From the NCBI GenBank assembly GCA_035630615.1, contig DASQKI010000065.1:1-52883 (forward strand): a stretch of 52,883 nucleotides of DNA. The letters are read 5' to 3'. This DNA comes from DATFRX01 sp035630615. GTDB lineage: Bacteria; Actinomycetota; Actinomycetes; Propionibacteriales; Nocardioidaceae. The position numbers were made by a program, and so were the translations under genes. The notes beneath the pieces were generated by a model that did not search any database, was not told the DNA's origin, and saw nothing but the letters and a program-made list of their open reading frames with translations. Below, piece after piece: positions 17,984 through 26,552 of this stretch. Positions within the stretch are counted from its first letter, which is position 1. Each line of letters starts with the position of its first letter.

Positions 17984-18763
17984 GTGACAGGCCTCGAACT
18001 CCGATCCGGCGACTACGACGCCATCGTCTTGGATCTGGACGGCGTGATCACCGATACCGCGGCCACTCACGAGGCCGCGTGGCGACGACTATTCGACTCC
18101 GTGCTGGCACAGCGCCCGCCGAGAGAGGGAGAGGACCATCGACCATTCACGCGGGCGGACTACCTCGCCTACGTCGACGGCAAGGCTCGATACGACGGCG
18201 CACACGACTTCCTCGTCTCGCGCGGCGTCGAGATCCCCTGGGGCGCGGCGACCGATCCTCCGCAGCGCGAGACCGTCTGCGGTCTCGCGAATCGGAAGGA
18301 CGGGTACTTCGTCAGATTGCTCGCGACACGCGGCCCCCACGTCTTCGACAGCACCGTGCGGCTGGTCACCGATCTACGACGACTCGGCCTCGGAGTTGCC
18401 GTTGTCTCCGCGAGCCGACATTGCCGGACGGTGCTCGCGGCAGCCGGACTGTCGGCGCTTTTCCCCGTCCGAGTGGACGGTGTCGACGCCGACCGACTCG
18501 GACTGCCCGGGAAACCCGACCCCGCGATCTTTCTCGAGGCAGCGCGCCGGCTGAACGCTGATCCGCGCCGCATGATCCTCGTCGAAGACGCCGAGGCCGG
18601 CGTCACGGCCGGAGCCCGTGGCGGCTTCGGCGTGGTCATCGGAGTGGACCGGTTCGGAGCTGGCGACCGCCTTCGAGCGTGCGGAGCCGACGTGGTCGTA
18701 TCCGATCTCGGAGAGGTCCAACTCGTCATCACTGAGCACCCGACGGTGAGCGACCGACGGTGA
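17984..18763 (+). CDS. HAD-family beta-phosphoglucomutase-like protein
   Basis: 259 residues. HAD motif I is VLDLDGVITDTA, a phosphomutase-type DxDG(V/I)xTDT in which the second Asp acts as acid/base. Motif II is VVSAS, motif III is the Lys of LGLPGKPDPAIF, and motif IV is ILVEDAEAG. A helical cap follows motif I. Beta-phosphoglucomutase converts beta-glucose 1-phosphate to glucose 6-phosphate, the product expected from the GH65 phosphorylase encoded immediately downstream. The start is GTG 17984 with GAGGAGG just upstream. The stop overlaps the next start as GTGA. The gene pair is a known functional couple, and the trehalose-6-phosphatase alternative is less likely given the neighbour. Confidence 0.85.
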   Translation: MTGLELRSGDYDAIVLDLDGVITDTAATHEAAWRRLFDSVLAQRPPREGEDHRPFTRADYLAYVDGKARYDGAHDFLVSRGVEIPWGAATDPPQRETVCGLANRKDGYFVRLLATRGPHVFDSTVRLVTDLRRLGLGVAVVSASRHCRTVLAAAGLSALFPVRVDGVDADRLGLPGKPDPAIFLEAARRLNADPRRMILVEDAEAGVTAGARGGFGVVIGVDRFGAGDRLRACGADVVVSDLGEVQLVITEHPTVSDRR

Positions 18764-21213
18764 CGAGCCCGGCGCACCAGGCTGAGGAGCCGTGGAACGT
18801 CGTCTACGACGGCCTCGACCCCGCGGATGAGGGGCGTCGAGAAGCGCTCTGCGTACTTGGCAATGGCGTCTTCGCAACGCGAGGTGCCAGGCCCGAGGCT
18901 CACGCCGACGGTGTCCACTATCCCGGCACGTACCGGGCCGGGGTCTACGACCGGACGGAGAGCGTCGTCGAAGGCCACCGCGTCGAGAACGAGTGCCTGG
19001 TGAACCTGCCCAACTGGTTGCCGTTCACCTTCGCCACCGAGGGGCAGGAGTGGTTCGGCAGAGATGGGTGGCAGATCCTCCAGCAGCGATGGTCTCTGGA
19101 CCTGCGCCGCGGCATGCTCCGCCGCGAGCTTCGGGTACGTGATGCCGCCGGTCGTCACTGCACGGTCACCCAGCGCCGCATCGTCCACATGGGCCTCCCC
19201 CACGTCGCCGCCCTCGAGACAACCGTCCGGGCCGACGACTGGTCGGGCGACTTGAGATTCCAGTCCGGGTTGGACGGCGCCGTCGAGAACGCAGGAGTCG
19301 ACCGCTACCGCGATCTCGACGGTCACCACCTGCGCGTCGTCGACACCGCGCGTGTTGGCGACTACACCATCGTGCTCGCCGCAGAGACCCTCCACTCTCG
19401 GATCCGGTTGGCGCAGGCGGCCCGCTCGACCGTAACGCTCAATGATGAGCCATACGCGGCCAGCGCGACCGCTCGAACCGGCCGCAACCAGGTGAACCTT
19501 GACCTGACGGTACGCATGAGCGCCGGCGATCGCGTCACGGTGGAGAAGGTCGTCACGATGTTCAGCTCCCAGGACCGGGCGGTTGACGATCCGGCTCGCG
19601 CCGCGGTCGACCTACTCCAAGATCTCGATGGCTTCGAGTCGCTTCGCGAACAGCACGAGCTGGCGTGGGAGCAGCTGTGGCAACGGTTCCGGTTCGACTT
19701 CGGCAAACCAGACGCCGGAGCCGACACCGAGCTCGGGACGATCCCGCAGACAATCCGGCTGCATCTGTTTCACGTGCTGCAGACCCTCTCGCCCCATACC
19801 GCCGGTCTCGACGCCGGCGTACCCGCTCGAGGTCTCCACGGCGAGGCGTACCGGGGCCACGTGCTGTGGGACGAACTGTTCGTCTTCCCACTGTTCACGC
19901 TGCGGTTACCGGCGGTCGCTCGCGCGCTGCTGCTCTACCGCTATCACCGGTTACCGCTCGCCCGCCGGGCGGCCGCCGAGATCGGACTTGCTGGTGCGAT
20001 GTTTCCCTGGCAGTCGGGCAGCGACGGCCGCGAGGAGAGCCAGCGGCTGCATCTCAACCCCATGTCCGGTCGGTGGGTCGTGGACGCGACCCACCGACAA
20101 CGGCATGTCGGCCTGGCTATCGCGTACAACGTCTGGCAGTACTACCAAGCAACAGGCGACCGCGACTTTCTCGCCGAGTACGGCGCGGAGATGATCTTGG
20201 AGATCGCCAAGTTCTGGGCCAGTCTCGCCAGCTACGACCCGGGGCGCGGTCGCTTCGTCATCCGCGGCGTTGTCGGGCCGGACGAGTTCCACACCGGCTA
20301 CCCAGGACGCGAGGACGAGGGAATCGACAACAACGCGTACACGAACCTTCTGACCGCGTGGGTTCTCGCCCGAGCTCTCGATGCCCTGCACGAGCTGCCC
20401 GAGGACCGACGGCAGGAACTATCCGACCAACTGGGCCTGCGGCCAACTGAGTTGAGCCATTGGGATCGGATCGCCCACGCCCTCTACGTTCCCTTCCACG
20501 ACGGACTGATCTCGCAGTTCGAGGGGTACGATCGGTTGACCGAGCTCGACTGGGCGGGCTATCGCGAGAGGTACGGCGACCTCCAACGCATGGACCGCAT
20601 CCTCGAGGCCGAAGGTGACTCGGTGGCGCGCTACCGGGTGTCGAAACAGGCCGACGTCCTCATGGTTTTCTACTTGCTGTCGGCCGACCAGATCGCCGCG
20701 CTGTTTAGTCAGCTCGGGTACGACTTCGACCCGGCCTCGATCCCGCGGACGGTCGACTATTACCTCCAGCGCACGTCCCATGGATCCACGTTAAGCGCCG
20801 TCGTCCATGCCTGGGTTCTCGCTCGAGGTCACCGCGGTCTCGCCTTGGAGTACTTCGACCGCGCGCTGGCCAGCGATGTCGCCGACGTCCAAGGCGGGAC
20901 GACTCAAGAGGGCATCCACCTGGCGGCGATGGCCGGCACCGTCGACCTCCTGCAACGCTGCTTCGCGGGCGTCGAGGCCAGAGACCGCCTGCTCCGGCTG
21001 GACCCGTTCTGGCCGGAGGAACTCGGCGCTCTGGAGTTCGACGTGCGCTACCGACGGCTCCTGCTGACCATTCGTGTCGAGGGTCGACGAGTGCGGGTAC
21101 GAGCGGCCCGCGACTCCGAGCGCCCAATCTGCTGCGGCTGCCGTGGCGAGGACACCGCCCAGATTGGCCCCGGCGAAAGCGTGGAGTTCCATCTCAATGA
21201 GGAGGAGCGATGA
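18760..21213 (+). CDS. GH65 family inverting disaccharide phosphorylase
   Basis: 817 residues, the usual GH65 length. An N-terminal beta-sandwich (NWLPFTF, VENECLVNL) leads through a linker to the (alpha/alpha)6 catalytic domain. The general acid is expected at E509 in GVVGPDEFHTGY. The phosphate-binding region lies near THGSTLS, here RTSHGSTLSAVVHAW. A C-terminal beta domain follows. GH65 enzymes of actinobacteria phosphorolyse trehalose, kojibiose, maltose or nigerose. The linked beta-phosphoglucomutase supports a beta-glucose-1-phosphate product. Trehalose is the most attractive substrate in a stress context because it is a common reserve, but the sequence does not settle it. GTG start and GTGA/ATGA overlaps with both neighbours imply translational coupling. 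Confidence 0.88.
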   Translation: MTSPAHQAEEPWNVVYDGLDPADEGRREALCVLGNGVFATRGARPEAHADGVHYPGTYRAGVYDRTESVVEGHRVENECLVNLPNWLPFTFATEGQEWFGRDGWQILQQRWSLDLRRGMLRRELRVRDAAGRHCTVTQRRIVHMGLPHVAALETTVRADDWSGDLRFQSGLDGAVENAGVDRYRDLDGHHLRVVDTARVGDYTIVLAAETLHSRIRLAQAARSTVTLNDEPYAASATARTGRNQVNLDLTVRMSAGDRVTVEKVVTMFSSQDRAVDDPARAAVDLLQDLDGFESLREQHELAWEQLWQRFRFDFGKPDAGADTELGTIPQTIRLHLFHVLQTLSPHTAGLDAGVPARGLHGEAYRGHVLWDELFVFPLFTLRLPAVARALLLYRYHRLPLARRAAAEIGLAGAMFPWQSGSDGREESQRLHLNPMSGRWVVDATHRQRHVGLAIAYNVWQYYQATGDRDFLAEYGAEMILEIAKFWASLASYDPGRGRFVIRGVVGPDEFHTGYPGREDEGIDNNAYTNLLTAWVLARALDALHELPEDRRQELSDQLGLRPTELSHWDRIAHALYVPFHDGLISQFEGYDRLTELDWAGYRERYGDLQRMDRILEAEGDSVARYRVSKQADVLMVFYLLSADQIAALFSQLGYDFDPASIPRTVDYYLQRTSHGSTLSAVVHAWVLARGHRGLALEYFDRALASDVADVQGGTTQEGIHLAAMAGTVDLLQRCFAGVEARDRLLRLDPFWPEELGALEFDVRYRRLLLTIRVEGRRVRVRAARDSERPICCGCRGEDTAQIGPGESVEFHLNEEER

Positions 21214-21856
21214 GAAGCGACACAGGTGACATCGGTCGGCGAGTGGCCCGCCGCCGCGCCGAGCTGGGCATGAGCCGCGGTGAGTTGGCCGACCGCGCAG
21301 GAGTCGCGATCGAGTTCGTCGAATACGTCGAGACCCAACCTGCTGAACTCGCGACATCGAGCCTCGACCGGCTGGCGGCGGCGCTGGATCTCAACCCGCG
21401 GACGCTACTCGGCGCCGGATACGACCGACCGCCGGGAGGTCGGGCCAGCCAGGCGCGGCCCGTGGCCCGCGAACTGTCCCCGCGCGAGTGCCGCGCCCTG
21501 ATCCGATCCGGTGGTGTCGGGCGGATCGCGGCGTCGACCGACGACGGACTCGTCGTGCTGCCGGTGAATTTCACGGTCGATGACAGTGGCGTGATCGTCC
21601 GTACGACGGCATACGGCGTGCTGGGACGTCTCGACCGCGCGGCCGAGGTCGCGTTCGAGGTCGACCGGATCGACGACGCGATGCGACAGGGATGGAGCGT
21701 CCTGATGGTCGGTGAGATCGAGCCGATCGACGACCCGGCCGAGATGGCCAGGCTCCAACAAACCGCCGACCTGACCCCTGGATCGGCGGAGTCCGCAACC
21801 TATTTCTGCGGATCCGCCCTCGCCGCATCACCGGTCGACGGATCGAGGCTCCGTAA
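21210..21856 (+). CDS. HTH-PNPOx-like protein, frameshifted near its end
   Basis: An N-terminal XRE-type helix-turn-helix (about 9-66; VARRRAELGMSRGELADRAG) is followed by a PNP-oxidase-like split beta-barrel (about 88-185; GGVGRIAASTDDGLVVLPVN). In the frame of the ATG at 21210 the reading frame runs on into the downstream USP gene. After the CCCC run at 21775-21778 the other frame reads WIGGVRNLFLRIRPRRITGR and stops at TAA 21854-21856. This matches the C-terminus of the paralogue at 29945 (WVGGVRNLFLRIRPRRITGR). I therefore annotate a one-base deletion in the C run and an original end at 21856. A sequencing error or real fusion remains possible. Role: likely flavin-binding redox or regulatory protein. 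Confidence 0.75.
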
Positions 21857-21885
21857 CTGGCCGTCGACTTCGGACGCGGCGGACA

Positions 21886-21899
21886 AGGTCGGAGGTCCC
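21886..21899 (-). promoter_or_regulatory. Candidate DosR-like box ahead of the last USP gene
   Basis: AGGTCGGAGGTCCC (reverse GGGACCTCCGACCT) matches the window dyad at about 11 of 14 positions and lies about 65 bp upstream of ATG 21957. Such an internal site would make sense if the USP were ancestrally a separate gene rather than the tail of a fusion. Confidence 0.4.
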
Positions 21900-21956
21900 G
21901 GCAAGGGCTCACATCGCCTCTGTGGTGCGCGGTCGAGATCGTCCACCGTTGTTGGT

Positions 21957-22799
21957 ATGGAACCTACGAGACACCGACGCCAGATCGTCGTGGGAGTCAA
22001 CCCAACCCCCGAAAGCGGCGTCGCCGTGCGCTGGGCAGTCGCCGAGGCCGCCCTGCGCGACCGGTCCCTGCGCCTGTTGTCGGTGGATGCCGGACGCCGC
22101 CCGGTCGGCCATGGCTGGGTGTCCGCACCACTGCTCCCGCGTGACGAACGGACAGCTCTCGATCAGGCTCGGCAATACGCCAGCGACCGGCTCGGTGACA
22201 AGCAGGTCACGGTCGAGCTTTTTGACGGCATGCCGGTTCGCGTGCTGCAGACGGCCGCCACGACAGCCGACCTGTTGGTGGTCGGCTCGCGTCGGCAGAA
22301 CCTCCGACGCTCGGTCGCCCACGCGGCCGCCGCGTATGCCATGTGTCCCGTCGTGGTCGTACGCGGCCAGGTCACCGCGTCCCGACAGCGGATCGTCGTC
22401 GGGTTGGACGGCTCGGTGGAGTCCGACCATGCCCTGGCCTTCGCATTTGACGAGGCCGAGAGACGCGGGGCCGTGGTCGAGGCGGTCCGCAGCTGGCGGC
22501 CAATGGGGTCCGAGACCAGCTACCGAGACTGGATCGCGCGGACCGAGGCTGACTTCCGACAACGGTTGGAGGACAGCGTGGCGGCATACCGATCGAAGTA
22601 CCCCGACACTCCCGTCGTCGAGCGGGTTCTGCAAGGCCGCCCATGGGATCAGCTCGCCAGCCGCTCGGCGGATGCCGACTTGGTCGTGGTCGGTTCCCGC
22701 GGGTTTGGCCGGGTGGTTGGGCAGCTGCTCGGGTCGGTCAGCCAGAGCCTCATCGGCAACGCCGAATGCCCTGTCGTGGTCGTCAAGTCCGCACGGTGA
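21957..22799 (+). CDS. Tandem universal stress protein with one degenerate domain
   Basis: 280 residues from ATG 21957 (MEPTRHRRQIVVGV). Two UspA domains: the first has lost the G-x2-G-x9-GS loop (GSRRQNLRRSVAHAAAA), the second keeps it (GSRGFGRVVGQLLGSVS). It is closely similar to the USP at 16129. Because of the upstream frameshift this gene is in frame with the HTH-PNPOx gene and could be read as the C-terminal half of a 529-residue fusion. No convincing ribosome site precedes the ATG, which leaves both models open. Confidence 0.85.
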   Translation: MEPTRHRRQIVVGVNPTPESGVAVRWAVAEAALRDRSLRLLSVDAGRRPVGHGWVSAPLLPRDERTALDQARQYASDRLGDKQVTVELFDGMPVRVLQTAATTADLLVVGSRRQNLRRSVAHAAAAYAMCPVVVVRGQVTASRQRIVVGLDGSVESDHALAFAFDEAERRGAVVEAVRSWRPMGSETSYRDWIARTEADFRQRLEDSVAAYRSKYPDTPVVERVLQGRPWDQLASRSADADLVVVGSRGFGRVVGQLLGSVSQSLIGNAECPVVVVKSAR

Positions 22800-22889
22800 C
22801 CACCTTAAATGAGCGGCCCCGCGTTGCTCGACGTATCACACCGTAGTCCTCGCTAGCGTGGGGGCGACTCCTCGACGGGAAGGACTGAC

Positions 22890-25259
22890 ATGCACGTCGT
22901 CGATACCCAGCCGCTGTCACAGGAGGAGCTCGAGCAGGTCCATAGGTACTGGCGAGCGGCCAATTACCTGTCGGTCGGTCAGATCTACCTGATGTCCAAC
23001 CCGTTGCTGCGCGAAACGTTGCTACCCGAACACGTCAAGCCGCGCCTGCTCGGACACTGGGGGACGACGCCTGGCCTGAATCTCCTGTACGCCCACCTCA
23101 ATCGGGTGATCCGGGAGCGCGACCTGAATTTGATGTACGTGATCGGGCCTGGCCACGGCGGACCGGCGATCGGGGCTAATACCTGGCTCGAAGGCACCTA
23201 CAGCGAGACCTACCCGTCCGTGACTCAGGACGAAGCCGGAATGGCTCGCCTCGTACGACAGTTTTCGTTCCCTGGCGGGATTCCCAGCCACGTCGCGCCC
23301 GAGCTCCCAGGGTCGATTCACGAGGGCGGCGAGCTGGGCTACTCCCTCGCCCACGCGTACGGCGCGGCGTTCGACAACCCGGACCTGGTCGTCGCGTGTG
23401 TCATCGGCGACGGGGAGGCCGAGACCGGACCGTTGGCGGCATCGTGGCACTCGAACAAGTTCCTGGACCCGCGACATGACGGCGCAGTGCTGCCAATCCT
23501 GCATCTCAACGGCTACAAGATCGCCAACCCGACCGTGCTCGCCCGAATCGATGACGACGAGCTGTCCCGCTTGCTCGAGGGTTACGGCTACGAGCCCTAC
23601 CTGGTCAGCGGACACGACCCCGACGTCGTCCATCAGGCCATGGCCGGCACGCTCGACCGGGTCCTCGACGCGGTCCGCGACATCCAAGCGACCGCGCGGG
23701 CGGAGCCCGAACATCCGCGGCCGCGGTGGCCGATGATCGTCCTGCGCACGCCGAAGGGGTGGACCGGCCCCGTCGAGGTTGATGGCCTGCCAGTCGAGGA
23801 CACCTGGCGCTCTCACCAGGTGCCACTGGCGGGGGTACGCACCTCCGATGACCACCGGAACGCGCTGCGGCAGTGGATGGAGTCCTACGGGCCCGAGGAG
23901 TTGTTCGACGATGCCGGTCGGCCGGTCGCGTCGGTCCGGTCGTGGGCACCGCAGGGCGAACGACGGATGGGGGCCAACCCGCACGCCAACGGCGGCCTGC
24001 TCGTCCGCGACCTGGACCTTCCGGACTTCCAGGAGTACGCCGTCGACGTGCCCGCGCCAGGCCGCAGCACCAGCGAGCCCACCCGGGTTCTCGGCCAGTT
24101 CCTCCGGGATGTCATCCGTCGCAACGAGCCGACCGGCAACTTCCGCCTGTTCGGGGCCGACGAGACCGAGTCCAACAGACTCGGCGCGGTATACGAGGCG
24201 ACTGGCAAGGCCTGGCAGGCAGCGACCCGACCGACTGATGTGCACCTGGCCCGTGACGGACGCGTGATGGAGATCCTGTCCGAACACACCTGCCAAGGCT
24301 GGCTCGAGGGGTACACGCTCACGGGCCGTCACGGCCTGTTCTCGTGCTACGAGGCGTTCGTCCACATCGTCGATTCGATGTTCAACCAGCATGCCAAGTG
24401 GCTCAAAGTGTCCCGCGGGATCGGCTGGAGGCGTCCCATTCCGTCCCTCAATTACCTCCTCACCTCACATGTGTGGCGGCAGGACCACAATGGCTTCTCG
24501 CACCAGGATCCGGGCTTTATCAACCATGTAATGAACAAGAAGGCGGAGGTGATCCGGGTCTATCTACCGCCGGACACCAACACCCTGCTGTCGGTCTCCG
24601 ACCATTGTCTACGCAGCCGCAACTACGTCAACGTCATCATCGCCGGCAAGAGCCCCCAGCCGAACTGGCTACCGATGGACGACGCCATATTGCATTGCGC
24701 GCGCGGGGTCGGCGCTTGGGAGTGGGCCGGCAACGACGACGGCGTGCCGGACGTGGTCCTTGCCTGTGCGGGGGATGTGCCCACGCTCGAGGTGCTGGCT
24801 GCGACCGAAATGCTGCGACGGTCCGTTCCGGACCTTCAGATACGCGTGGTCAACGTCGTCGATCTGATGCGGCTGCGCCCCGAACGCGAGCATCCGCACG
24901 GCATGTCCGACGCCGAGTTCGATGCGCTGTTCACCACGGACCGACCTGTCGTGTTCGCCTACCACGGCTACCCGTGGCTGATCCACCGATTGACGTACCG
25001 GCGTACGAACCACCACAACATTCACGTCCGCGGCTACCAAGAGGAGGGCACCACGACCACGCCGTTCGACATGGTCGTGATGAACGACCTGGACCGGTTC
25101 CATCTGGTGATCGACGTGATCGACCGGGTGCCCGGACTCGGCGAGCGCGCCGTTCGGGTGCGCCAGGAGATGGTCGACCAGCTGACCCGTCACCACTCCT
25201 ACGTACGTCAGCATGGCGAGGACATGCCCGAGGTACGGGACTGGACCTGGCCGAGCTAA
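22890..25259 (+). CDS. xfp: Phosphoketolase (xylulose-5-P/fructose-6-P)
   Basis: 789 residues, normal length for bacterial phosphoketolase, a thiamine-diphosphate enzyme that cleaves xylulose 5-phosphate and/or fructose 6-phosphate with phosphate to acetyl phosphate. Landmarks: GHWGTTPGLN near the N-terminus, GPGHGGPA, the ThDP/Mg site IGDGEAETGP followed by NGYKIANPT, central GADETESNRL, CEAFVHIVDSMFNQHAKW-like segments, and C-terminal YHGYPWLIHRL. The start has GGGAAGGA upstream. The stop overlaps the ATG of an acetate kinase remnant (TAATG), the normal partner that would turn acetyl phosphate into ATP. No clear DosR-like box in the 90-bp leader. Confidence 0.95.
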   Translation: MHVVDTQPLSQEELEQVHRYWRAANYLSVGQIYLMSNPLLRETLLPEHVKPRLLGHWGTTPGLNLLYAHLNRVIRERDLNLMYVIGPGHGGPAIGANTWLEGTYSETYPSVTQDEAGMARLVRQFSFPGGIPSHVAPELPGSIHEGGELGYSLAHAYGAAFDNPDLVVACVIGDGEAETGPLAASWHSNKFLDPRHDGAVLPILHLNGYKIANPTVLARIDDDELSRLLEGYGYEPYLVSGHDPDVVHQAMAGTLDRVLDAVRDIQATARAEPEHPRPRWPMIVLRTPKGWTGPVEVDGLPVEDTWRSHQVPLAGVRTSDDHRNALRQWMESYGPEELFDDAGRPVASVRSWAPQGERRMGANPHANGGLLVRDLDLPDFQEYAVDVPAPGRSTSEPTRVLGQFLRDVIRRNEPTGNFRLFGADETESNRLGAVYEATGKAWQAATRPTDVHLARDGRVMEILSEHTCQGWLEGYTLTGRHGLFSCYEAFVHIVDSMFNQHAKWLKVSRGIGWRRPIPSLNYLLTSHVWRQDHNGFSHQDPGFINHVMNKKAEVIRVYLPPDTNTLLSVSDHCLRSRNYVNVIIAGKSPQPNWLPMDDAILHCARGVGAWEWAGNDDGVPDVVLACAGDVPTLEVLAATEMLRRSVPDLQIRVVNVVDLMRLRPEREHPHGMSDAEFDALFTTDRPVVFAYHGYPWLIHRLTYRRTNHHNIHVRGYQEEGTTTTPFDMVVMNDLDRFHLVIDVIDRVPGLGERAVRVRQEMVDQLTRHHSYVRQHGEDMPEVRDWTWPS

Positions 25260-25470
25260 TGCACATCCTCATCGTCAACGCCGGATCGTCGAGCCTGAAA
25301 ATGCGGCTGCTCGGCCCGGACGACTCCGTCATCGACGATCTGCATACAGAGTCGTGGGACGGAACGACGCGGCGGGGGCCGGACCGTGGATATCTGGCCT
25401 GAGTCGGGTCGGCGCGGTCGGGCACCGCGTCGTCCACGGCGGCACGACGCTGCGCGGGCCAACCGTCGTC
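25259..25470 (+). pseudogene. ackA: Acetate kinase N-terminal remnant
   Basis: The frame starting at ATG 25259 reads MHILIVNAGSSSLKMRLLGP, the unmistakable acetate kinase N-terminus with the NAGSSSLK substrate loop, and stops at 25402. From about 25396 another frame continues with GLSRVGAVGHRVVHGGTTLR, the next acetate kinase block, so an indel lies between about 25370 and 25396. After about 25470 the similarity ends. A functional enzyme has about 390 residues, and here only about 70 are represented, so the gene is inactive. It was evidently co-transcribed and translationally coupled with phosphoketolase. Confidence 0.85.
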
Positions 25471-25620
25471 GAACTCGGCGCGACCGATCAACATGGACGG
25501 CGCCAGCATGACCGCGTCGTTGAGGTAGGTCGTCAACTCGCCGATGTCGAACTCCGGCCCTCGTCCGTCAGCGCGATCTCCACACTCGAGTTGAACTGCC
25601 ACGTCTCGCATCGCATCCAT
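25465..25620 (-). pseudogene. Opposite-strand gene fragment fused to the ackA remnant
   Basis: Read leftward from about 25600, the strand encodes GRGPEFDIGELTTYLNDAVM followed by LAPSMLIGRAEFDDGW. To me this resembles an internal segment of DUF6544-type proteins, which share a similar E-L-x-T-x-L-N-D-x-x-x-L-A-P pattern. The similarity ends where acetate kinase sequence begins, and no complete gene surrounds it. I interpret it as a deletion/inversion junction joining two gene fragments. The family assignment is from memory and tentative. What is certain is that no normal acetate kinase sequence continues here. Confidence 0.4.
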
Positions 25621-25679
25621 CGCTGGCCCTGGCGCAGGCGGAACCGTTGCCGTTAGAGAGAATGACCCGTCATCGGCGC

Positions 25680-26156
25680 TCAGGGGCGCGCCACCGCGTC
25701 GTGTGGAGCATCGGCCGCAGGTCGCGTTGGCACGACGACCACCGGGCAGGCGGCCCGCGTCGCACAGGCTTCGCTGACCGAACCCAGTGCCGCGTGCCGC
25801 ATGCTCATCGTGCCGTGGCTGCCGATGACGAGGAGTTGGGCCCGCTCCGACGTGCGCACCAGCACCTCGACCGCATCGCCCCTGACCACCTCGCTCGATA
25901 GCGGCGGAGTGTCATGGCCCTCGCGGACGACGGTGTCGAGCTGGTGGCGTTGCGTCTCGTCGGCCCGCCGGCGGGCATCGGCCGCCTGCTCCTCGGTGAG
26001 GTCGATGTCGACGCCACGAGGCGGCCAGGCCGTGACTGCCTCTACGGCACATCGTCGAAGCCGGCCCTCATCGACCGCCCACTGCAAAGCGCGGAGCGAG
26101 CCCTCGGAGCCGTCGATCCCGACCGCGATCACACCGTTCGATGTTGCCTCGTTCAT
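25680..26156 (-). CDS. Single-domain universal stress protein
   Basis: 158 residues from ATG 26156 (MNEATSNGVIAVGIDGS). An in-frame ATG 24 bases upstream is also possible. One UspA domain with an intact nucleotide loop, GSHGTMSMRHAALGSVS, and the terminal PVVVVP strand. It is transcribed toward the acetate kinase remnant and diverges from the DUF1876 gene. A strong DosR-like box lies in the shared upstream region. Confidence 0.88.
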   Translation of the reverse strand: MNEATSNGVIAVGIDGSEGSLRALQWAVDEGRLRRCAVEAVTAWPPRGVDIDLTEEQAADARRRADETQRHQLDTVVREGHDTPPLSSEVVRGDAVEVLVRTSERAQLLVIGSHGTMSMRHAALGSVSEACATRAACPVVVVPTRPAADAPHDAVARP

Positions 26157-26191
26157 AAGTCCAGTGTCGCCTCGGGCCATGCCCAGCGCGC

Positions 26192-26205
26192 GAGTCCAAG
26201 GTCCC
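26192..26205. promoter_or_regulatory. DosR-like box between divergent USP and DUF1876 genes
   Basis: GAGTCCAAGGTCCC (reverse GGGACCTTGGACTC) matches the dyad at 12 of 14 positions. A second, compressed dyad GGCC-GTA-GGCC lies at 208-218 within 26201-26220. The site could serve either gene. I found no confident -10 on either strand. Confidence 0.5.
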
Positions 26206-26282
26206 TCGGCCGTAGGCCCCGAGCCCCTGGATCTCGGCTCGCCCCTCCCGTGTCATGGAGTCAGTGAACCGAGGAGGCCACC

Positions 26283-26552
26283 ATGCCGACAGCGAAGCGA
26301 TGGAGCGTCGACATCTTCATCAGCGAAACCGACCGCACGACACACGCCGAGGCCAGCCTGCGTACCAATGACGCGACCGAAGTACGCGGCGTAGGCGTCG
26401 CCCATCGCAACCCGCACGACCGTGACGTGCCCGAGGTCGGTGACGAGCTCGCCGTGGCCCGGGCTCTGGGCGACCTCTCGCGCCATCTTCTGAGCGAAGC
26501 GGTTGGCGACATCGAAGCCCTGTCGGTCGAGCAAGCAGACACGGGAACGTAG
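26283..26552 (+). CDS. DUF1876 domain protein
   Basis: An 89-residue protein opening AKRWSVDIFISETDRTTHAEA and continuing through GVGVAHRNPHDRDVPEVGDELAVARALGDLS, the pattern of the actinobacterial DUF1876 family (double-stranded-RNA-binding-like fold, function unknown). Members of this family occur in mycobacterial dormancy regulons. An excellent ribosome site, GAGGAGG, precedes ATG 26283. Divergent from the USP gene at 25680. Confidence 0.9.
   Translation: MPTAKRWSVDIFISETDRTTHAEASLRTNDATEVRGVGVAHRNPHDRDVPEVGDELAVARALGDLSRHLLSEAVGDIEALSVEQADTGT

Noticed and set aside
22800..22889. DosR-like box upstream of phosphoketolase
   Set aside because: Only partial GGCCCC strings are present. No half-site pair with acceptable spacing.
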